Notes under the pieces: generated by a model
Databases searched by the model: none
Told to the model about the DNA's origin: nothing
Seen by the model: only the letters and a program-made list of their open reading frames with translations
Source: Neoakkermansia glycaniphila
GTDB lineage: Bacteria > Verrucomicrobiota > Verrucomicrobiia > Verrucomicrobiales > Akkermansiaceae
Reading direction: 5' to 3'
NCBI RefSeq assembly: GCF_001683795.1
Contig: NZ_LIGX01000002.1
Span: 124,001 to 188,000 of the forward strand
DNA: 64,000 bases
Shown here: in pieces, positions 54,566-63,718 of the stretch
Layout of the letters: each line of letters opens with the position of its first letter
Numbering within the stretch: position 1 is the stretch's first letter
Translations under genes and position numbers: made by a program

Positions 54566-55066
54566 ATGCCAATACGACACGCCACCGCAGCAGACCTTCC
54601 CGCCATCATGCACATCGTGCGCGAAACGATAGCCATCATGCACGAAAGCGGCAACGACCAGTGGGATCACACCTACCCCACCCCCGGCGACTTCCTGCAA
54701 GACATCGCCTCCGGCACACTCCATGTAGACGCCGCCGAAACCGGCTCCCTCAGAGGCTTTGCCTGCATCAATTCCTGCGAACCGGAAGAATATGCCCCTC
54801 TGCCATGGCAAACCGATCCCCCGTCCCTCGTCATCCACCGCATGGCCGTATCTCCGGCCTTCCGCCGCGAAGGTATCGGCAAAGCACTTCTCGACTTCGC
54901 CGAAACCAAAGCCTCGGAGGCAACCGCCCGCTCCCTCAAAACCGACACCCACACCGCCAACCCGTCGATGAACGCCCTGCTTCAGGCATGCGGCTACCGC
55001 CCCGTCGGCCGCATCCGGTTCAAAGGAAAAGCCAAACCTTTCATCTGCTACGAAAAGAACCTGTAA
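54566..55066 (+). CDS. GNAT-family N-acetyltransferase
   Basis: 166 residues. The acetyl-CoA motif A reads VIHRMAVSPAFRREGIGKAL (RREGIG loop at about residues 104-109). MPIRHATAADLPAI is a typical start. It could acetylate an antibiotic, amine or protein; no substrate is predictable. Lies 27 bases after the efflux operon, perhaps as its last gene. Confidence 0.85.
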   Translation: MPIRHATAADLPAIMHIVRETIAIMHESGNDQWDHTYPTPGDFLQDIASGTLHVDAAETGSLRGFACINSCEPEEYAPLPWQTDPPSLVIHRMAVSPAFRREGIGKALLDFAETKASEATARSLKTDTHTANPSMNALLQACGYRPVGRIRFKGKAKPFICYEKNL

Positions 55067-55125
55067 CACACATCAATCACAAAAAACAAAGCATCAACAT
55101 CGTATCACATAACAACACTCACAGC

Positions 55126-55153
55126 TTGCCATCCGGAGCATTGATGGTATAAT
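55126..55153 (+). promoter_or_regulatory. promoter of dapF-aroK, leaderless type
   Basis: TTGCCA, 16-bp spacer, perfect TATAAT; 8 bases to the ATG. Confidence 0.8.
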
Positions 55154-55161
55154 AAGCAATC

Positions 55162-56007
55162 ATGCTTCTCCACTTCTACAAAATGACGGGGGCGGGTAAC
55201 GACTTCGTCATGGTCGACAACCGCGATCTCTCTCTCACGCCGCACCTTGATGCGGAAACCATTGAAGCGCTCTGCAACCGCCGCTTCGGCATCGGAGCAG
55301 ACGGCCTGCTCGCCGTCGAACCCTCCCGGGGCCAGGGCGACTACCGCATGCGCTACTACAACGCCGACGGCAGCGAAGCCGACATGTGCGGCAACGGAGC
55401 CAGATGTTTCGCCGCATTCGCTTCCGCCCTGACGGACGGCGACCTCGGCGACATCAGCTTTGAAACCGCCGCAGGCCTCATACGCGCCCGCTTCGAAGAC
55501 GACGGCAACATCACCATCAGCCTCACCACGCCGAAAGACCTGCAAATCAACGTCCTTCCGGCCGACGACACCGTACTGGCACCCGTCCACTTCATCAACA
55601 CGGGCGTACCTCATGCCGTCGTCTTCCTCCCTTCCGTGGAAGATCTCGACATCGTGGAGGCAGGCTCCTACCTCCGGTACCACAAGGCATTCTCGCCCGC
55701 CGGCACCAATGCCAACTTCGCAGCCATCCTCAACCCGCAGCACCTCCAGATCCGAACCTACGAACGCGGCATCGAAGACGAAACGCTCGCCTGCGGCACC
55801 GGAATGACCGCCACCGCCCTGCTCCACGCAGCCCTGACCGATGCCCCTTCCCCCATCAAGCTCGACGTCGCCGGAGGCGACACGCTCTCCATCGGCTTCA
55901 AACGGGACGGACTCAACTTCACCGATGTGACCCTGACCGGCCCGGCGCTGTTCGTCTTCGAAGGCGACATCGAATTGACCGGAGAAATAGAGCTCGAACA
56001 ACATTGA
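55162..56007 (+). CDS. dapF: diaminopimelate epimerase
   Basis: Converts LL- to meso-diaminopimelate for peptidoglycan and lysine. 281 residues. The two catalytic cysteines are in MCGNGARC and LACGTGMTA, and the start MTGAGNDFV (from residue 8) is characteristic. aroK begins three bases after its stop. Confidence 0.95.
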   Translation: MLLHFYKMTGAGNDFVMVDNRDLSLTPHLDAETIEALCNRRFGIGADGLLAVEPSRGQGDYRMRYYNADGSEADMCGNGARCFAAFASALTDGDLGDISFETAAGLIRARFEDDGNITISLTTPKDLQINVLPADDTVLAPVHFINTGVPHAVVFLPSVEDLDIVEAGSYLRYHKAFSPAGTNANFAAILNPQHLQIRTYERGIEDETLACGTGMTATALLHAALTDAPSPIKLDVAGGDTLSIGFKRDGLNFTDVTLTGPALFVFEGDIELTGEIELEQH

Positions 56008-56010
56008 GCC

Positions 56011-56658
56011 ATGAGTATCCAAACCTGCCCGGGGGACGGGACAATCTCCCTGCCCGCGGGGTGCCTCAGCCACTTCACCATGTCACCATCAGGAAGCCAT
56101 AACCGCCATCGGCACATCATCCTCATCGGGCTCATGGGCTGCGGCAAAACGACCGTAGGCCGTGAACTGAGCAAACTGAGAGGCACCCCCTTTCTGGATA
56201 CCGACTTCGTCATCGAAGAACAACTCGGCAGAAACATCGCAGACATATTCAGCGACGAAGGCGAAGACTACTTCCGCAAACTCGAGACCACCCTCCTGCG
56301 CTACCTCGTTCAGGAAAAAACGGATGCATCCTACATCATCTCCACGGGTGGAGGCATCGTCATCCGCCCGGAAAACCGCACCCTCCTGCGGCAGCTCGGA
56401 TACAACGTCTGGCTCAATGTGGATGTACCCGTATTGATCCAGCGCACGGCACGGGCCAACAACCGGCCTCTCCTGCACAACGTCGACCCGGCGGAACGCC
56501 TCAAAACGCTCTTCGCCACGCGCCGCCCCATGTACGAAGAAACGGCGCACGACCAGTTCGACACCTCTGCTCTCGAACTTCACGAAGTGGCCCGCATGAT
56601 CAATCAGGGCGCCGAACGGCACTTCTCGCGTCCCGACACGGGACGACCGGAAGAATAA
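56011..56658 (+). CDS. aroK: shikimate kinase
   Basis: Phosphorylates shikimate with ATP. 215 residues. Walker A GLMGCGKTTVG, shikimate-binding DTDFVIEE and the STGGGIV loop are clear. The kinase core begins near residue 35, so the first 24 to 30 residues are an extension; an internal ATG at 56080 (MSPSGSHN) may be the true start. Confidence 0.9.
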   Translation: MSIQTCPGDGTISLPAGCLSHFTMSPSGSHNRHRHIILIGLMGCGKTTVGRELSKLRGTPFLDTDFVIEEQLGRNIADIFSDEGEDYFRKLETTLLRYLVQEKTDASYIISTGGGIVIRPENRTLLRQLGYNVWLNVDVPVLIQRTARANNRPLLHNVDPAERLKTLFATRRPMYEETAHDQFDTSALELHEVARMINQGAERHFSRPDTGRPEE

Positions 56659-56733
56659 AACCGGCACGTCACTGCCTCCAATCTATTTATTAGAACAATT
56701 CCAAAAATATCGGTGACAATCGACCGAAACAGC

Positions 56734-56761
56734 TTGACTCAGCATATCCTGATAGTATATG
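56734..56761 (+). promoter_or_regulatory. promoter of the 5S-like carboxyltransferase gene
   Basis: TTGACT, 16-bp spacer, TATATG. Transcription would begin near 56768, so an in-frame GTG at 56766 could be read only as a leaderless start; the ATG at 56811 gives a 43-base leader. Confidence 0.65.
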
Positions 56762-56810
56762 CTGAGTGCAGAAGAAAAAGCCCTCAAGGCGAATTTTCAA
56801 TCCTGATTAT

Positions 56811-58307
56811 ATGAAACCAGTTACATTCAACTGCACAGTACTCCGCGACGGCCACCAGTCCTTGGCCGCGACCCGCATGTCCACCGAGCAGATGCTCCCC
56901 ATTGCCCCCATTCTCGACGGCATGGGCTTCAGCGCGCTTGAAACCTGGGGCGGAGCCACCATCGACGCAGGCCTTCGCTTCCTTGGAGAACTTCCCTTCG
57001 ACCGACTCGACGCCTTGAAGAAAGCAGCCCCCAAAACTCCGCACATGATGCTCCTGCGCGGCCAGAACATGGTGGGCTACACCAACTATGCCGACGACGT
57101 CGTCGAAGCATTCATCAAGTGCAGCGTCAAGCACGGCATGAACATCTTCCGCATCTTTGACTGCCTCAACGACCCGCGCAACATGGAAACCTCCATCCGC
57201 GCCGCCAAGGCCGCCGGGGCGCAGGCACACGGCACCATCTGCTACACCACCTCCCCCGTCCACAACGTCGAAAGCTTCGTCGAACTCGGCAAGCAAATCG
57301 CCGCCATGGGAGCCGATGCCATCGTCCTGAAAGACATGGCAGGCCTCATCCCGCCCAGCGAAACCTTCGCCATCGTCGACGGACTTCGCAAAGCCGTCGA
57401 CATCCCCGTGTGGATCCACACCCACGACACCGCCGGACTCGGCGCCTCCACCCTCATCGCCGGCATTGATGCCGGAGCCGGAGCTGTGGACGTCTCCATC
57501 GCCCCCTTTGCCAACGGCACTGGCCAGCCGGACTGCCTCCGCATGCTCGCACTCCTCAAGGGCAACCCCCGCTGCCCCGAATACGACGCGGAAAAACTCG
57601 TTGAAGTGCAGGCCATGCTCCAGCCCATCTACGAAAGCCTCAGCAAATTCACCTCCCACAAAAATGAAGTGGTGGACTCCGACACGCTGCGCTACCAGGT
57701 ACCCGGAGGCATGCTCTCGAACTTCCGCACCCAGCTTCAGGAACAGGGCATGAGCGACAAATTCGACGAAGTATTCGCCGAAATCCCCGTCGTCCGCAAA
57801 GCTCTCGGCTGGATCCCGCTCGTCACCCCGACCTCGCAGATCGTCGGCGTACAGGCCATGATGAACGTCAAATTCGGCCGTTGGAAGAATATCACCCCGC
57901 AGGCTGCCGACATCGCCCTCGGCTACTACGGCCACACCCCGGCTCCCGTCGACCCCGACGTGCAGAAACTCTGCGCCGAAAAAATGGGCAAGGAACCGAT
58001 CACCTGCCGCCCGGCCGACCTCATCAAGCCCGGCATGGAAGACCTCCGCGCCAAACTCGCCGCCAAGGGACTCCCCACCGACGACGAAACATGTGTCATC
58101 TACGCCATGTTCCCGCAGCAGCTTGAAGACTACTACAACCCGAACAAGCCGAAACCCGAAGCGCCCACGGCCAAGCCCGCCCCCGCTCCGGCCTCCATCG
58201 CTTCCATTCCGGTCACCACCGCAGGATGCTCCGCCATCATCAACGGCAACAAGATGACGCTCAACATCGGCGGCCAGACGCACGAAATCGTCGTTCAGGA
58301 ACTCTGA
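56811..58307 (+). CDS. biotin-dependent carboxyltransferase subunit, transcarboxylase 5S-like
   Basis: 498 residues. The TIM-barrel carboxyltransferase domain has TVLRDGHQSLAATRM, the carboxylated Lys in VLKDMAGL, and metal ligands in IHTHDTAGLG. The C-terminus ends INGNKMTLNIGGQTHEIVVQ with no biotinyl AMKM site, like the 5S subunit of methylmalonyl-CoA carboxytransferase; biotin must be on a separate protein. Likely swaps CO2 between oxaloacetate/pyruvate and a biotin carrier in propionate formation or anaplerosis. The ATG at 56811 is chosen because the 45 bases from an upstream GTG (56766) use A/T-ending codons. Confidence 0.85.
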   Translation: MKPVTFNCTVLRDGHQSLAATRMSTEQMLPIAPILDGMGFSALETWGGATIDAGLRFLGELPFDRLDALKKAAPKTPHMMLLRGQNMVGYTNYADDVVEAFIKCSVKHGMNIFRIFDCLNDPRNMETSIRAAKAAGAQAHGTICYTTSPVHNVESFVELGKQIAAMGADAIVLKDMAGLIPPSETFAIVDGLRKAVDIPVWIHTHDTAGLGASTLIAGIDAGAGAVDVSIAPFANGTGQPDCLRMLALLKGNPRCPEYDAEKLVEVQAMLQPIYESLSKFTSHKNEVVDSDTLRYQVPGGMLSNFRTQLQEQGMSDKFDEVFAEIPVVRKALGWIPLVTPTSQIVGVQAMMNVKFGRWKNITPQAADIALGYYGHTPAPVDPDVQKLCAEKMGKEPITCRPADLIKPGMEDLRAKLAAKGLPTDDETCVIYAMFPQQLEDYYNPNKPKPEAPTAKPAPAPASIASIPVTTAGCSAIINGNKMTLNIGGQTHEIVVQEL

Positions 58308-58333
58308 TCGCCTTCGTCCATCCCTTCACGCAA

Positions 58334-58367
58334 AGCCCCTGCCCGGTTCGCCCGGCGCAGGGGCTTT
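58334..58367 (+). terminator. terminator after the carboxyltransferase gene
   Basis: A 9-bp stem (58334-58342 with 58357-58365), 14-base loop, short T3 run. Confidence 0.55.
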
Positions 58368-58394
58368 ACGCATCTTCCCCGCGGCAGGCACATC

Positions 58395-58425
58395 AAAAAA
58401 GCCGCTCCCTCTTCCGGAAGCGGCT
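58395..58425 (-). terminator. terminator of TraB-like protein 1
   Basis: A 7-bp stem (58400-58406 with 58419-58425), extendable, followed leftward by T6. Confidence 0.75.
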
Positions 58426-58448
58426 CATGAAAAAAACATCTTCAGGCG

Positions 58449-59390
58449 TCAAGGCTTGGCGTCCGTATCCCAGGCCGTCATCCACTCCACCTTGTCCAGC
58501 TTGAACCCGCGGTCCAAAAGCATCTTGTGCATACCCGGCAGGTGAGATGCTCCGTAAAAAATAGCCACGCGGTTATTCCCCGGCTCCTTCATCACGGCAT
58601 CGAACACCTCGAAACACTTCTCATTGCGCCCGGTAAGAATCACCGAATCCGTCATGGACTCCTTCTCCTCCTCGGAAGCCATCACCTTGATCAGCTCCGA
58701 ACGCAGAAAACGCGTATCCTTCCTCAACAGGGCCGCCACGAAAAGCACCGGATCCGGCTCGTACGCAGGCTTCTCTTCATCGTCCGACATGAAATCCATC
58801 AGCATGAACTTCACGAACGACTCGCCCTTCTTCTCCATGGCCGACTTCAACTCCTTCAACGACATATCCGCGTGCACGAAAATGCCCGCACTCATGTAAT
58901 CAATGGCTTCCGACTGCGTCGCCAAACCGAGCATTCCCGCAAGCGCATCGTAATAAGGCTCGAGCAACCCCATCAGAAAATACTTGCGGGCGCTCTCCTG
59001 CTGCCTGTTCATGATATCCTGCAGCTCCTTCATCTCCGGCAGGGAAAGCCCCTCGCCGTTCTCCACCTTCTGCATCAGGGCCGCACAGCGGGGAATATCC
59101 TCACCGCCCACCATCTCGAAAAAAACTTTGTCGTAATCGTAAAACAGCTCATTCAGATGATCGTAGTACTTCTTGTCCGCAAGATGAACCGCGCCGAGAA
59201 GCTCGACCTGCCTGCCATCCGGCCCCGTATAGAACGCATGCGGCATCTGGAGCAGCATCCTGCCCTCGCCGCGATCGACCACCTTCAGCCCCTTCTCGAC
59301 ATAGGCATCCGTATCGGCATCCTGTCCGGCATACAGGGACCCGCCGCACAACACGGCAAAAGCACCCAGCCCGAACAGCCATTTCTTCAT
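58449..59390 (-). CDS. secreted TraB/GumN-like protein 1
   Basis: 313 residues from the ATG at 59390 (MKKWLFGLG), a signal peptide ending near LYA-GQ. LLGAVHLADKKYY and FYGASHLPGMH are the two conserved His motifs (G-x-x-H) of the TraB/PrgY/GumN superfamily, a predicted metal-dependent protease-like fold; EMVGGEDIPR adds the conserved Glu. An upstream in-frame ATG at 59408 is possible. Paralogue of the gene 96 bases upstream. Confidence 0.8.
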   Translation of the reverse strand: MKKWLFGLGAFAVLCGGSLYAGQDADTDAYVEKGLKVVDRGEGRMLLQMPHAFYTGPDGRQVELLGAVHLADKKYYDHLNELFYDYDKVFFEMVGGEDIPRCAALMQKVENGEGLSLPEMKELQDIMNRQQESARKYFLMGLLEPYYDALAGMLGLATQSEAIDYMSAGIFVHADMSLKELKSAMEKKGESFVKFMLMDFMSDDEEKPAYEPDPVLFVAALLRKDTRFLRSELIKVMASEEEKESMTDSVILTGRNEKCFEVFDAVMKEPGNNRVAIFYGASHLPGMHKMLLDRGFKLDKVEWMTAWDTDAKP

Positions 59391-59485
59391 CAAGGTAGAT
59401 GTCAACATGGCACTATCGTGACACAACAACCGCAATCAAGGCAAACAAAAAGCCTGCCAGCCGCGCAAAAAACGGGGCAGCATCC

Positions 59486-60454
59486 TTACTTGGGCACCGT
59501 CTCCGTATCCCAGGCCACCAGCCATTCCACCTTGTCCAGCTTGAACCCGCGGTCCAGAAGCATCCGGTGCATACCCGGCAAATGGGCGGAACCGTAGAAA
59601 ATACCGATATGCTTGTTCTCCTTGTCCTTATTCACCGAATCGAACACCTCGAAACACTTCTCGTTGCGTCCATCCAGAATCACCGACCATTTTTCTGCCT
59701 TGCCGCCTACCTCGGCCGAAGCCATCAGCTTAATCGCTTCCCCCTTCAAATAACGGTAATTTCCGCTCAACAAAGCTCCCGCCATACCCAGCAGATCGAT
59801 ATCCATACTGTCCCTCACCTTTTGACGATCGGACATCGACGTCACCTCGGACCATATCGATTGGCCGCGCTTCTCCAACTCCTGATCGAACTCCGCCGCC
59901 GTCATATCCGCATGCACAAACGTACTGTGCGCATAATAATCGATTCCGTCCTTCTGGGAAACCATGCCCAAGGCGCTCGCCATGGTCGCGTACATCGGCC
60001 CGAGCAGCTTCATGAGTACATTCTCGTCATCGCGCACTTTCTGTGCCTTGACGAGCATCTGCTCCATCTCCTTCTCCTCCTCGGCAGTCAGCATCCCGCC
60101 GCTCTTCAGTTTACGCTGCAATTCACCGATGCGGGGAATATCCTCGCCGCCCACCATCTCGAACAAAAGCTTGTCGCACTGCCCGAAAATCGCTTCCAAA
60201 TCCTTGTAATACTGTTTCTCCCCCACATGCACCGCCCCGATCAGCTCGACCATCCTGCCATCCGGCCCCGTGTACACAGCACGCGGCGTCAGCAACTTGC
60301 GGCTCCCGTTGCCGAAATCCTGCACCAGAATCGACTTTTCGGGATAGACCTTTTCCTGTCCGGCATCGGCCGGAGCAGCAAACAACGCCCCGGCCATCAT
60401 GCCGCTCAGGCAGCAAACAACTCCTAACTTCTTCCAAAAACCTGAAAATTTCAT
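59486..60454 (-). CDS. secreted TraB/GumN-like protein 2
   Basis: 322 residues with a signal peptide ending near LFA-AP. Shares with protein 1 the IGAVHVGEKQYY and FYGSAHLPGMH motifs, EMVGGEDIPR, FVHADM, GRNEKCFEVFD and LDRGFKLDKVEW. A leaderless-type promoter lies 8 bases upstream. Role unknown; exported homologues of peptide-inhibiting TraB/PrgY suggest control of extracellular peptides, which is inference. Confidence 0.8.
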   Translation of the reverse strand: MKFSGFWKKLGVVCCLSGMMAGALFAAPADAGQEKVYPEKSILVQDFGNGSRKLLTPRAVYTGPDGRMVELIGAVHVGEKQYYKDLEAIFGQCDKLLFEMVGGEDIPRIGELQRKLKSGGMLTAEEEKEMEQMLVKAQKVRDDENVLMKLLGPMYATMASALGMVSQKDGIDYYAHSTFVHADMTAAEFDQELEKRGQSIWSEVTSMSDRQKVRDSMDIDLLGMAGALLSGNYRYLKGEAIKLMASAEVGGKAEKWSVILDGRNEKCFEVFDSVNKDKENKHIGIFYGSAHLPGMHRMLLDRGFKLDKVEWLVAWDTETVPK

Positions 60455-60462
60455 GTTGATGC

Positions 60463-60492
60463 ATTATCGCACACCGTCGGCCCGCACGGCAA
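60463..60492 (-). promoter_or_regulatory. promoter of TraB-like protein 2, leaderless type
   Basis: TTGCCG, 18-bp spacer, GATAAT; 8 bases to the ATG. Confidence 0.6.
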
Positions 60493-60527
60493 CACCAAAA
60501 CGCAGCAGCATGCCACCAACATTGCAT

Positions 60528-61469
60528 TCAGGACACCGACACACGGAATTCGTACGGCTCCACGCGCCCCCTGTCGAGGCATCCCCATGTCCAGTAATAC
60601 ATCGCCTGCAAATCCGTCTGATCCAGATTGGCGAAAACGTGTGCCGCCTCCGCCCGATACCGGGGCACGGCAATCCGCCGCACGTGCATCTGCTCCACCA
60701 GCGCCAGAGCCTCCTCCCGTCCGGCGCGGAAAATCTCGTCCGCCCTCGGCAGCCTCTCCAGCAGCCCGTCCGGCAGCAGCCATTGGGAAATCCCGACACC
60801 GTACTGCGAAGCGCACAGGCGCAGCTCATCCTCTTCCTCCTGAGCCAGAGCCTCGCCCACCAGCACCAGCTCGCACTCCTGCGCCCACAACCCGGCGGAC
60901 AAGGCGCGGAACAAAGCGCGGCGGTTACTCTCCTCGGCAAAAGACAGGCAAATGCTCCGGTACGAAAGCGGAGACTCTCCTGAATCCGCCCATGCCCGGC
61001 ACACCTCCTCATTCATCACAAAGGCATCTTCCTCCCAATGCCCCTCGGACCATTGCACCGCCACGACATCGGGATGCAACCACGAAAAATCATCCTGCGA
61101 AGGGTACACGAACACGCCCAGCCCGGCCGTATCCAGCGACCTGACGACGAGGGCAAGCGCCTTGTGGTAACGATCGTACCCTTCCGCCTTGGAAGCCGCA
61201 CCCGCCTCGAACAGAGGATGCAGGGAACGGGAATCGGCCTGTTGCTCCGCATCCTTGAAATAATACCCCTGTCCGTTCTCGACGCGCGCCAGACAGGAAT
61301 CGGGATCCAGCACCATGAACGAAAAATGCGAACGGTAGGAACGGTCGGAATACTCGTCGCCCAGCACGGAGCGCACGAGGCGGATCAGCTCGGTGCCCTT
61401 GATGGCATGCTCGCTGTCCCGTGGAAGAAGGCCGGGCAGAATCTCCTGAAGTCGTGCGCGTAAACTCAT
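60528..61469 (-). CDS. cytoplasmic protein of unknown function
   Basis: 313 residues, acidic, no signal peptide. The first 70 residues (IKGTELIRLVRSVLG and DPDSCLARVENGQGYYF) look like a winged-helix segment seen before restriction-like or HrgA-type proteins, but the rest is unassigned. The C-terminal half is helical with a RRIAVPRYR strand and several Trp residues. Could be a regulator or nuclease-related protein; weak evidence. Confidence 0.55.
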   Translation of the reverse strand: MSLRARLQEILPGLLPRDSEHAIKGTELIRLVRSVLGDEYSDRSYRSHFSFMVLDPDSCLARVENGQGYYFKDAEQQADSRSLHPLFEAGAASKAEGYDRYHKALALVVRSLDTAGLGVFVYPSQDDFSWLHPDVVAVQWSEGHWEEDAFVMNEEVCRAWADSGESPLSYRSICLSFAEESNRRALFRALSAGLWAQECELVLVGEALAQEEEDELRLCASQYGVGISQWLLPDGLLERLPRADEIFRAGREEALALVEQMHVRRIAVPRYRAEAAHVFANLDQTDLQAMYYWTWGCLDRGRVEPYEFRVSVS

Positions 61470-61536
61470 CGTAGGCAGACATCATACAACAAACGGAAGG
61501 CGGCGTCAACCGCCGGAAGCGGCGAAACCGGCCTCT

Positions 61537-62562
61537 TCACCGGATATCCGTCCAAACCGGGCGGTGGTCGCTCGCCTTCCTCACAGAGGGAATATCCACC
61601 ACGCCGGAACGGCTCCTGTCCCCCAGCCTCTCCTTCAACGCACGGTTCACGAAAATATGGTCGAACGTCTGGTACACATGTTCCGGCCTGTAATAAATCG
61701 TCCATGCCTCCCCGCGCGAATCCTTCGGATTCAGCCGCTCCATCGGGACGGACGACGAATTGCCCGAACCGAGCGTCCTCACGGCGGAATCGGCCGGACC
61801 GTCGTTGAAATCTCCGAACAGTACGACAGGCAGCCCCGGCTTGCTCCGCATCAGCCGGGCCAGATACAGGGCCACCGTCTCCGCCTCGCGCCTGCGAAGA
61901 CTGGCGGCTGCCGCACGATCCTCCGACACCCGGGACTTCAAATGCACGCCCACAATGCGAAACAGGCGGCCGTCCTCCGGCTTCACCGTCACATCGAGAA
62001 TCCCACGCAGCATCTGCCTCCGGTGATCCCCGTAAAGAGGATAATTCGCGCGGGAATCATCCGCCGCCAGAGGATGCGCGGACAACAAGGCCAAAGCCCT
62101 GTCCTCGCCGTCCCTCTCCAGCACCTTGGCATAAGGATAGGACATACCCCTCTTCTTCAACCGTGCAGACAAATCATTCAGCGCTTCCCTGCCCCCGACC
62201 TCCGCCAGGCCGATCACATCCGGCTTCACCGAAGCGATGCAATCCGCCACGGCATCCTTCGCCTCATCGGACTTCATCGAAACCGGGTACGAAGCGCGCC
62301 GCCTCTCGCCCGCTACGAAATAATTCTGCACATTATACATCATGAACCGCAGCGGCTTTCCGGCGGCAGGCACATCCACACGGCTGCCTTCCGGCCCCAA
62401 ATCGTCCGAAGAATACTCGACGGCAGCCGGGGAAACCTTCGTATCCGAGGCATCGTTCGTACAATGCTCCCACAGCAGGGATGCAAGCCCCAGCAGAAGC
62501 AGCAAAAGAAGCTGGTCGGGCCGCAAGCGGCGGCGGCGGGAACGGCGGATGGCAGCACTCAT
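61537..62562 (-). CDS. membrane-anchored endonuclease/exonuclease/phosphatase-family protein
   Basis: 341 residues from the ATG at 62562 (MSAAIRRS), set by a promoter 13 bases upstream. A basic N-terminus and Leu-rich helix (about 17-32) anchor it. The EEP domain has MYNVQNY, GLAEVGG (metal Glu), GVHLKSR, LFGDFND, DHIFVN and ASDHRPV, complete catalytic residues. Could cleave extracellular DNA, phospholipid or inositol phosphates. Confidence 0.88.
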   Translation of the reverse strand: MSAAIRRSRRRRLRPDQLLLLLLLGLASLLWEHCTNDASDTKVSPAAVEYSSDDLGPEGSRVDVPAAGKPLRFMMYNVQNYFVAGERRRASYPVSMKSDEAKDAVADCIASVKPDVIGLAEVGGREALNDLSARLKKRGMSYPYAKVLERDGEDRALALLSAHPLAADDSRANYPLYGDHRRQMLRGILDVTVKPEDGRLFRIVGVHLKSRVSEDRAAAASLRRREAETVALYLARLMRSKPGLPVVLFGDFNDGPADSAVRTLGSGNSSSVPMERLNPKDSRGEAWTIYYRPEHVYQTFDHIFVNRALKERLGDRSRSGVVDIPSVRKASDHRPVWTDIR

Positions 62563-62575
62563 GCGAACTCCGCCG

Positions 62576-62604
62576 AGCCTAGGGAAAGAGAGTCCGCGTG
62601 TCAA
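62576..62604 (-). promoter_or_regulatory. promoter of the EEP gene
   Basis: TTGACA, 17-bp spacer, TAGGCT; 13 bases to the ATG. Confidence 0.65.
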
Positions 62605-62619
62605 CAATGAAGTTTGGGC

Positions 62620-62648
62620 TTGCCTTCCAAGGAGGAAAGTAATAGATA
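62620..62648 (+). promoter_or_regulatory. promoter of the helical protein gene, leaderless type
   Basis: TTGCCT, 17-bp spacer, TAGATA; 5 bases to the ATG. An AAGGAGG lies in the spacer (62629-62635), upstream of the predicted transcript. Confidence 0.6.
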
Positions 62649-62653
62649 GGCGC

Positions 62654-63499
62654 ATGGGACTTTTTCAAGATCAGACCGATTCGCTCTCCGAACTTCGCCG
62701 CCTTGCCGCTCTCGTCATGGACCCTGTCCGGCTGCATGAAATCGGAGCCTCCCAATGGCCCCTCGCCATGATCGCCTACGGCCTCACCACCTGCAACGAC
62801 ACGGACAAAGTTGAATACAGCCTCGGCATCTACCCCCACTTTGTCCGCTACACCCCAGCGCCGGAACGCCTCCGCTGCCTCTCCCAGCTCTCCCGCTTCA
62901 TCGTCCAGCGCAAGGGCGACGGCTGGCGAGCCTTCCTCTGCTTCGCTCTGGCCGATCCCGATGCCTCCCTGCGGCGCCACGCCGCCTTCCTCATCGCCAC
63001 CCTCGCCCCGCCTACTGCGGCGGAAAGATTCACCGGCATCGAAGAACTCTGCAACCTCCTTTCCATGCCCCTGCCGGAAACCGCCGAACCCCTTCCCTCA
63101 CGCACGCCCCTGCTCGATTCTACCCTCAGCCTGAGCGACCTCCGCTTCCTGCCCGTCCTCCGCACCGTCATCAGCCAGGAAAACGAACAAACCCTCAGCA
63201 CATGGCTTGCCGAGCTGGATGCCACGCCGAACGCCCTGAGCTGCGAATGGCTGCTCGACTGCCTTAAGGCCCATCCCGGCCTCCATGCGGACATCTGCGG
63301 CACACTCTGCCGCATCGCCCCCAAAGCCGAACAGATCGTCGACCTCATCCTCCCCGTACCCACCTGGCAATATGCTAAACCCGTTCCCCAGCCTCTGCAC
63401 GGATGGACCCGCCCGGAATACTTCCAGCGCATGCTGCACCGCCTTGCCCCGCACATGGACGGCGACGAAATCGACCGCATCCGGAATGCCTGGAGCTGA
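62654..63499 (+). CDS. helical (HEAT/ARM-like) cytoplasmic protein of unknown function
   Basis: 281 residues, Leu-rich, no signal peptide or membrane helix. Repeating helix pairs (LADPDASLRRHAAFLIATLA, LRFLPVLRTVI, WLLDCLKAHPG) suggest a HEAT-like solenoid. The ATG at 62654 is fixed by a promoter 5 bases upstream; earlier in-frame codons are antisense to the EEP gene. Function unknown, probably protein binding. Confidence 0.65.
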   Translation: MGLFQDQTDSLSELRRLAALVMDPVRLHEIGASQWPLAMIAYGLTTCNDTDKVEYSLGIYPHFVRYTPAPERLRCLSQLSRFIVQRKGDGWRAFLCFALADPDASLRRHAAFLIATLAPPTAAERFTGIEELCNLLSMPLPETAEPLPSRTPLLDSTLSLSDLRFLPVLRTVISQENEQTLSTWLAELDATPNALSCEWLLDCLKAHPGLHADICGTLCRIAPKAEQIVDLILPVPTWQYAKPVPQPLHGWTRPEYFQRMLHRLAPHMDGDEIDRIRNAWS

Positions 63500-63668
63500 A
63501 GAAAACCGTAAAAACACCCTGCTTTCCCTCATTTCGCATCTTTTTTGCAACATGGTGAAAAACAGGCATCATACAAGATATGGTACAGGTGCCGGCATAA
63601 CCGCTGCCACATCCTTTGCCCCCTCCGTTTTCATTTCCGACTCTTTCGGAAAACCGAAAATTTTCGCC

Positions 63669-63697
63669 TTGCCTAATCATCAGGATTTCCGTAATAT
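63669..63697 (+). promoter_or_regulatory. promoter of the MarR-like gene
   Basis: TTGCCT, 17-bp spacer, TAATAT; 21 bases to the ATG, with a weak AAGGGA in the leader. Confidence 0.65.
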
Positions 63698-63718
63698 CCG
63701 ACTCAAGGGAACCCCGAC

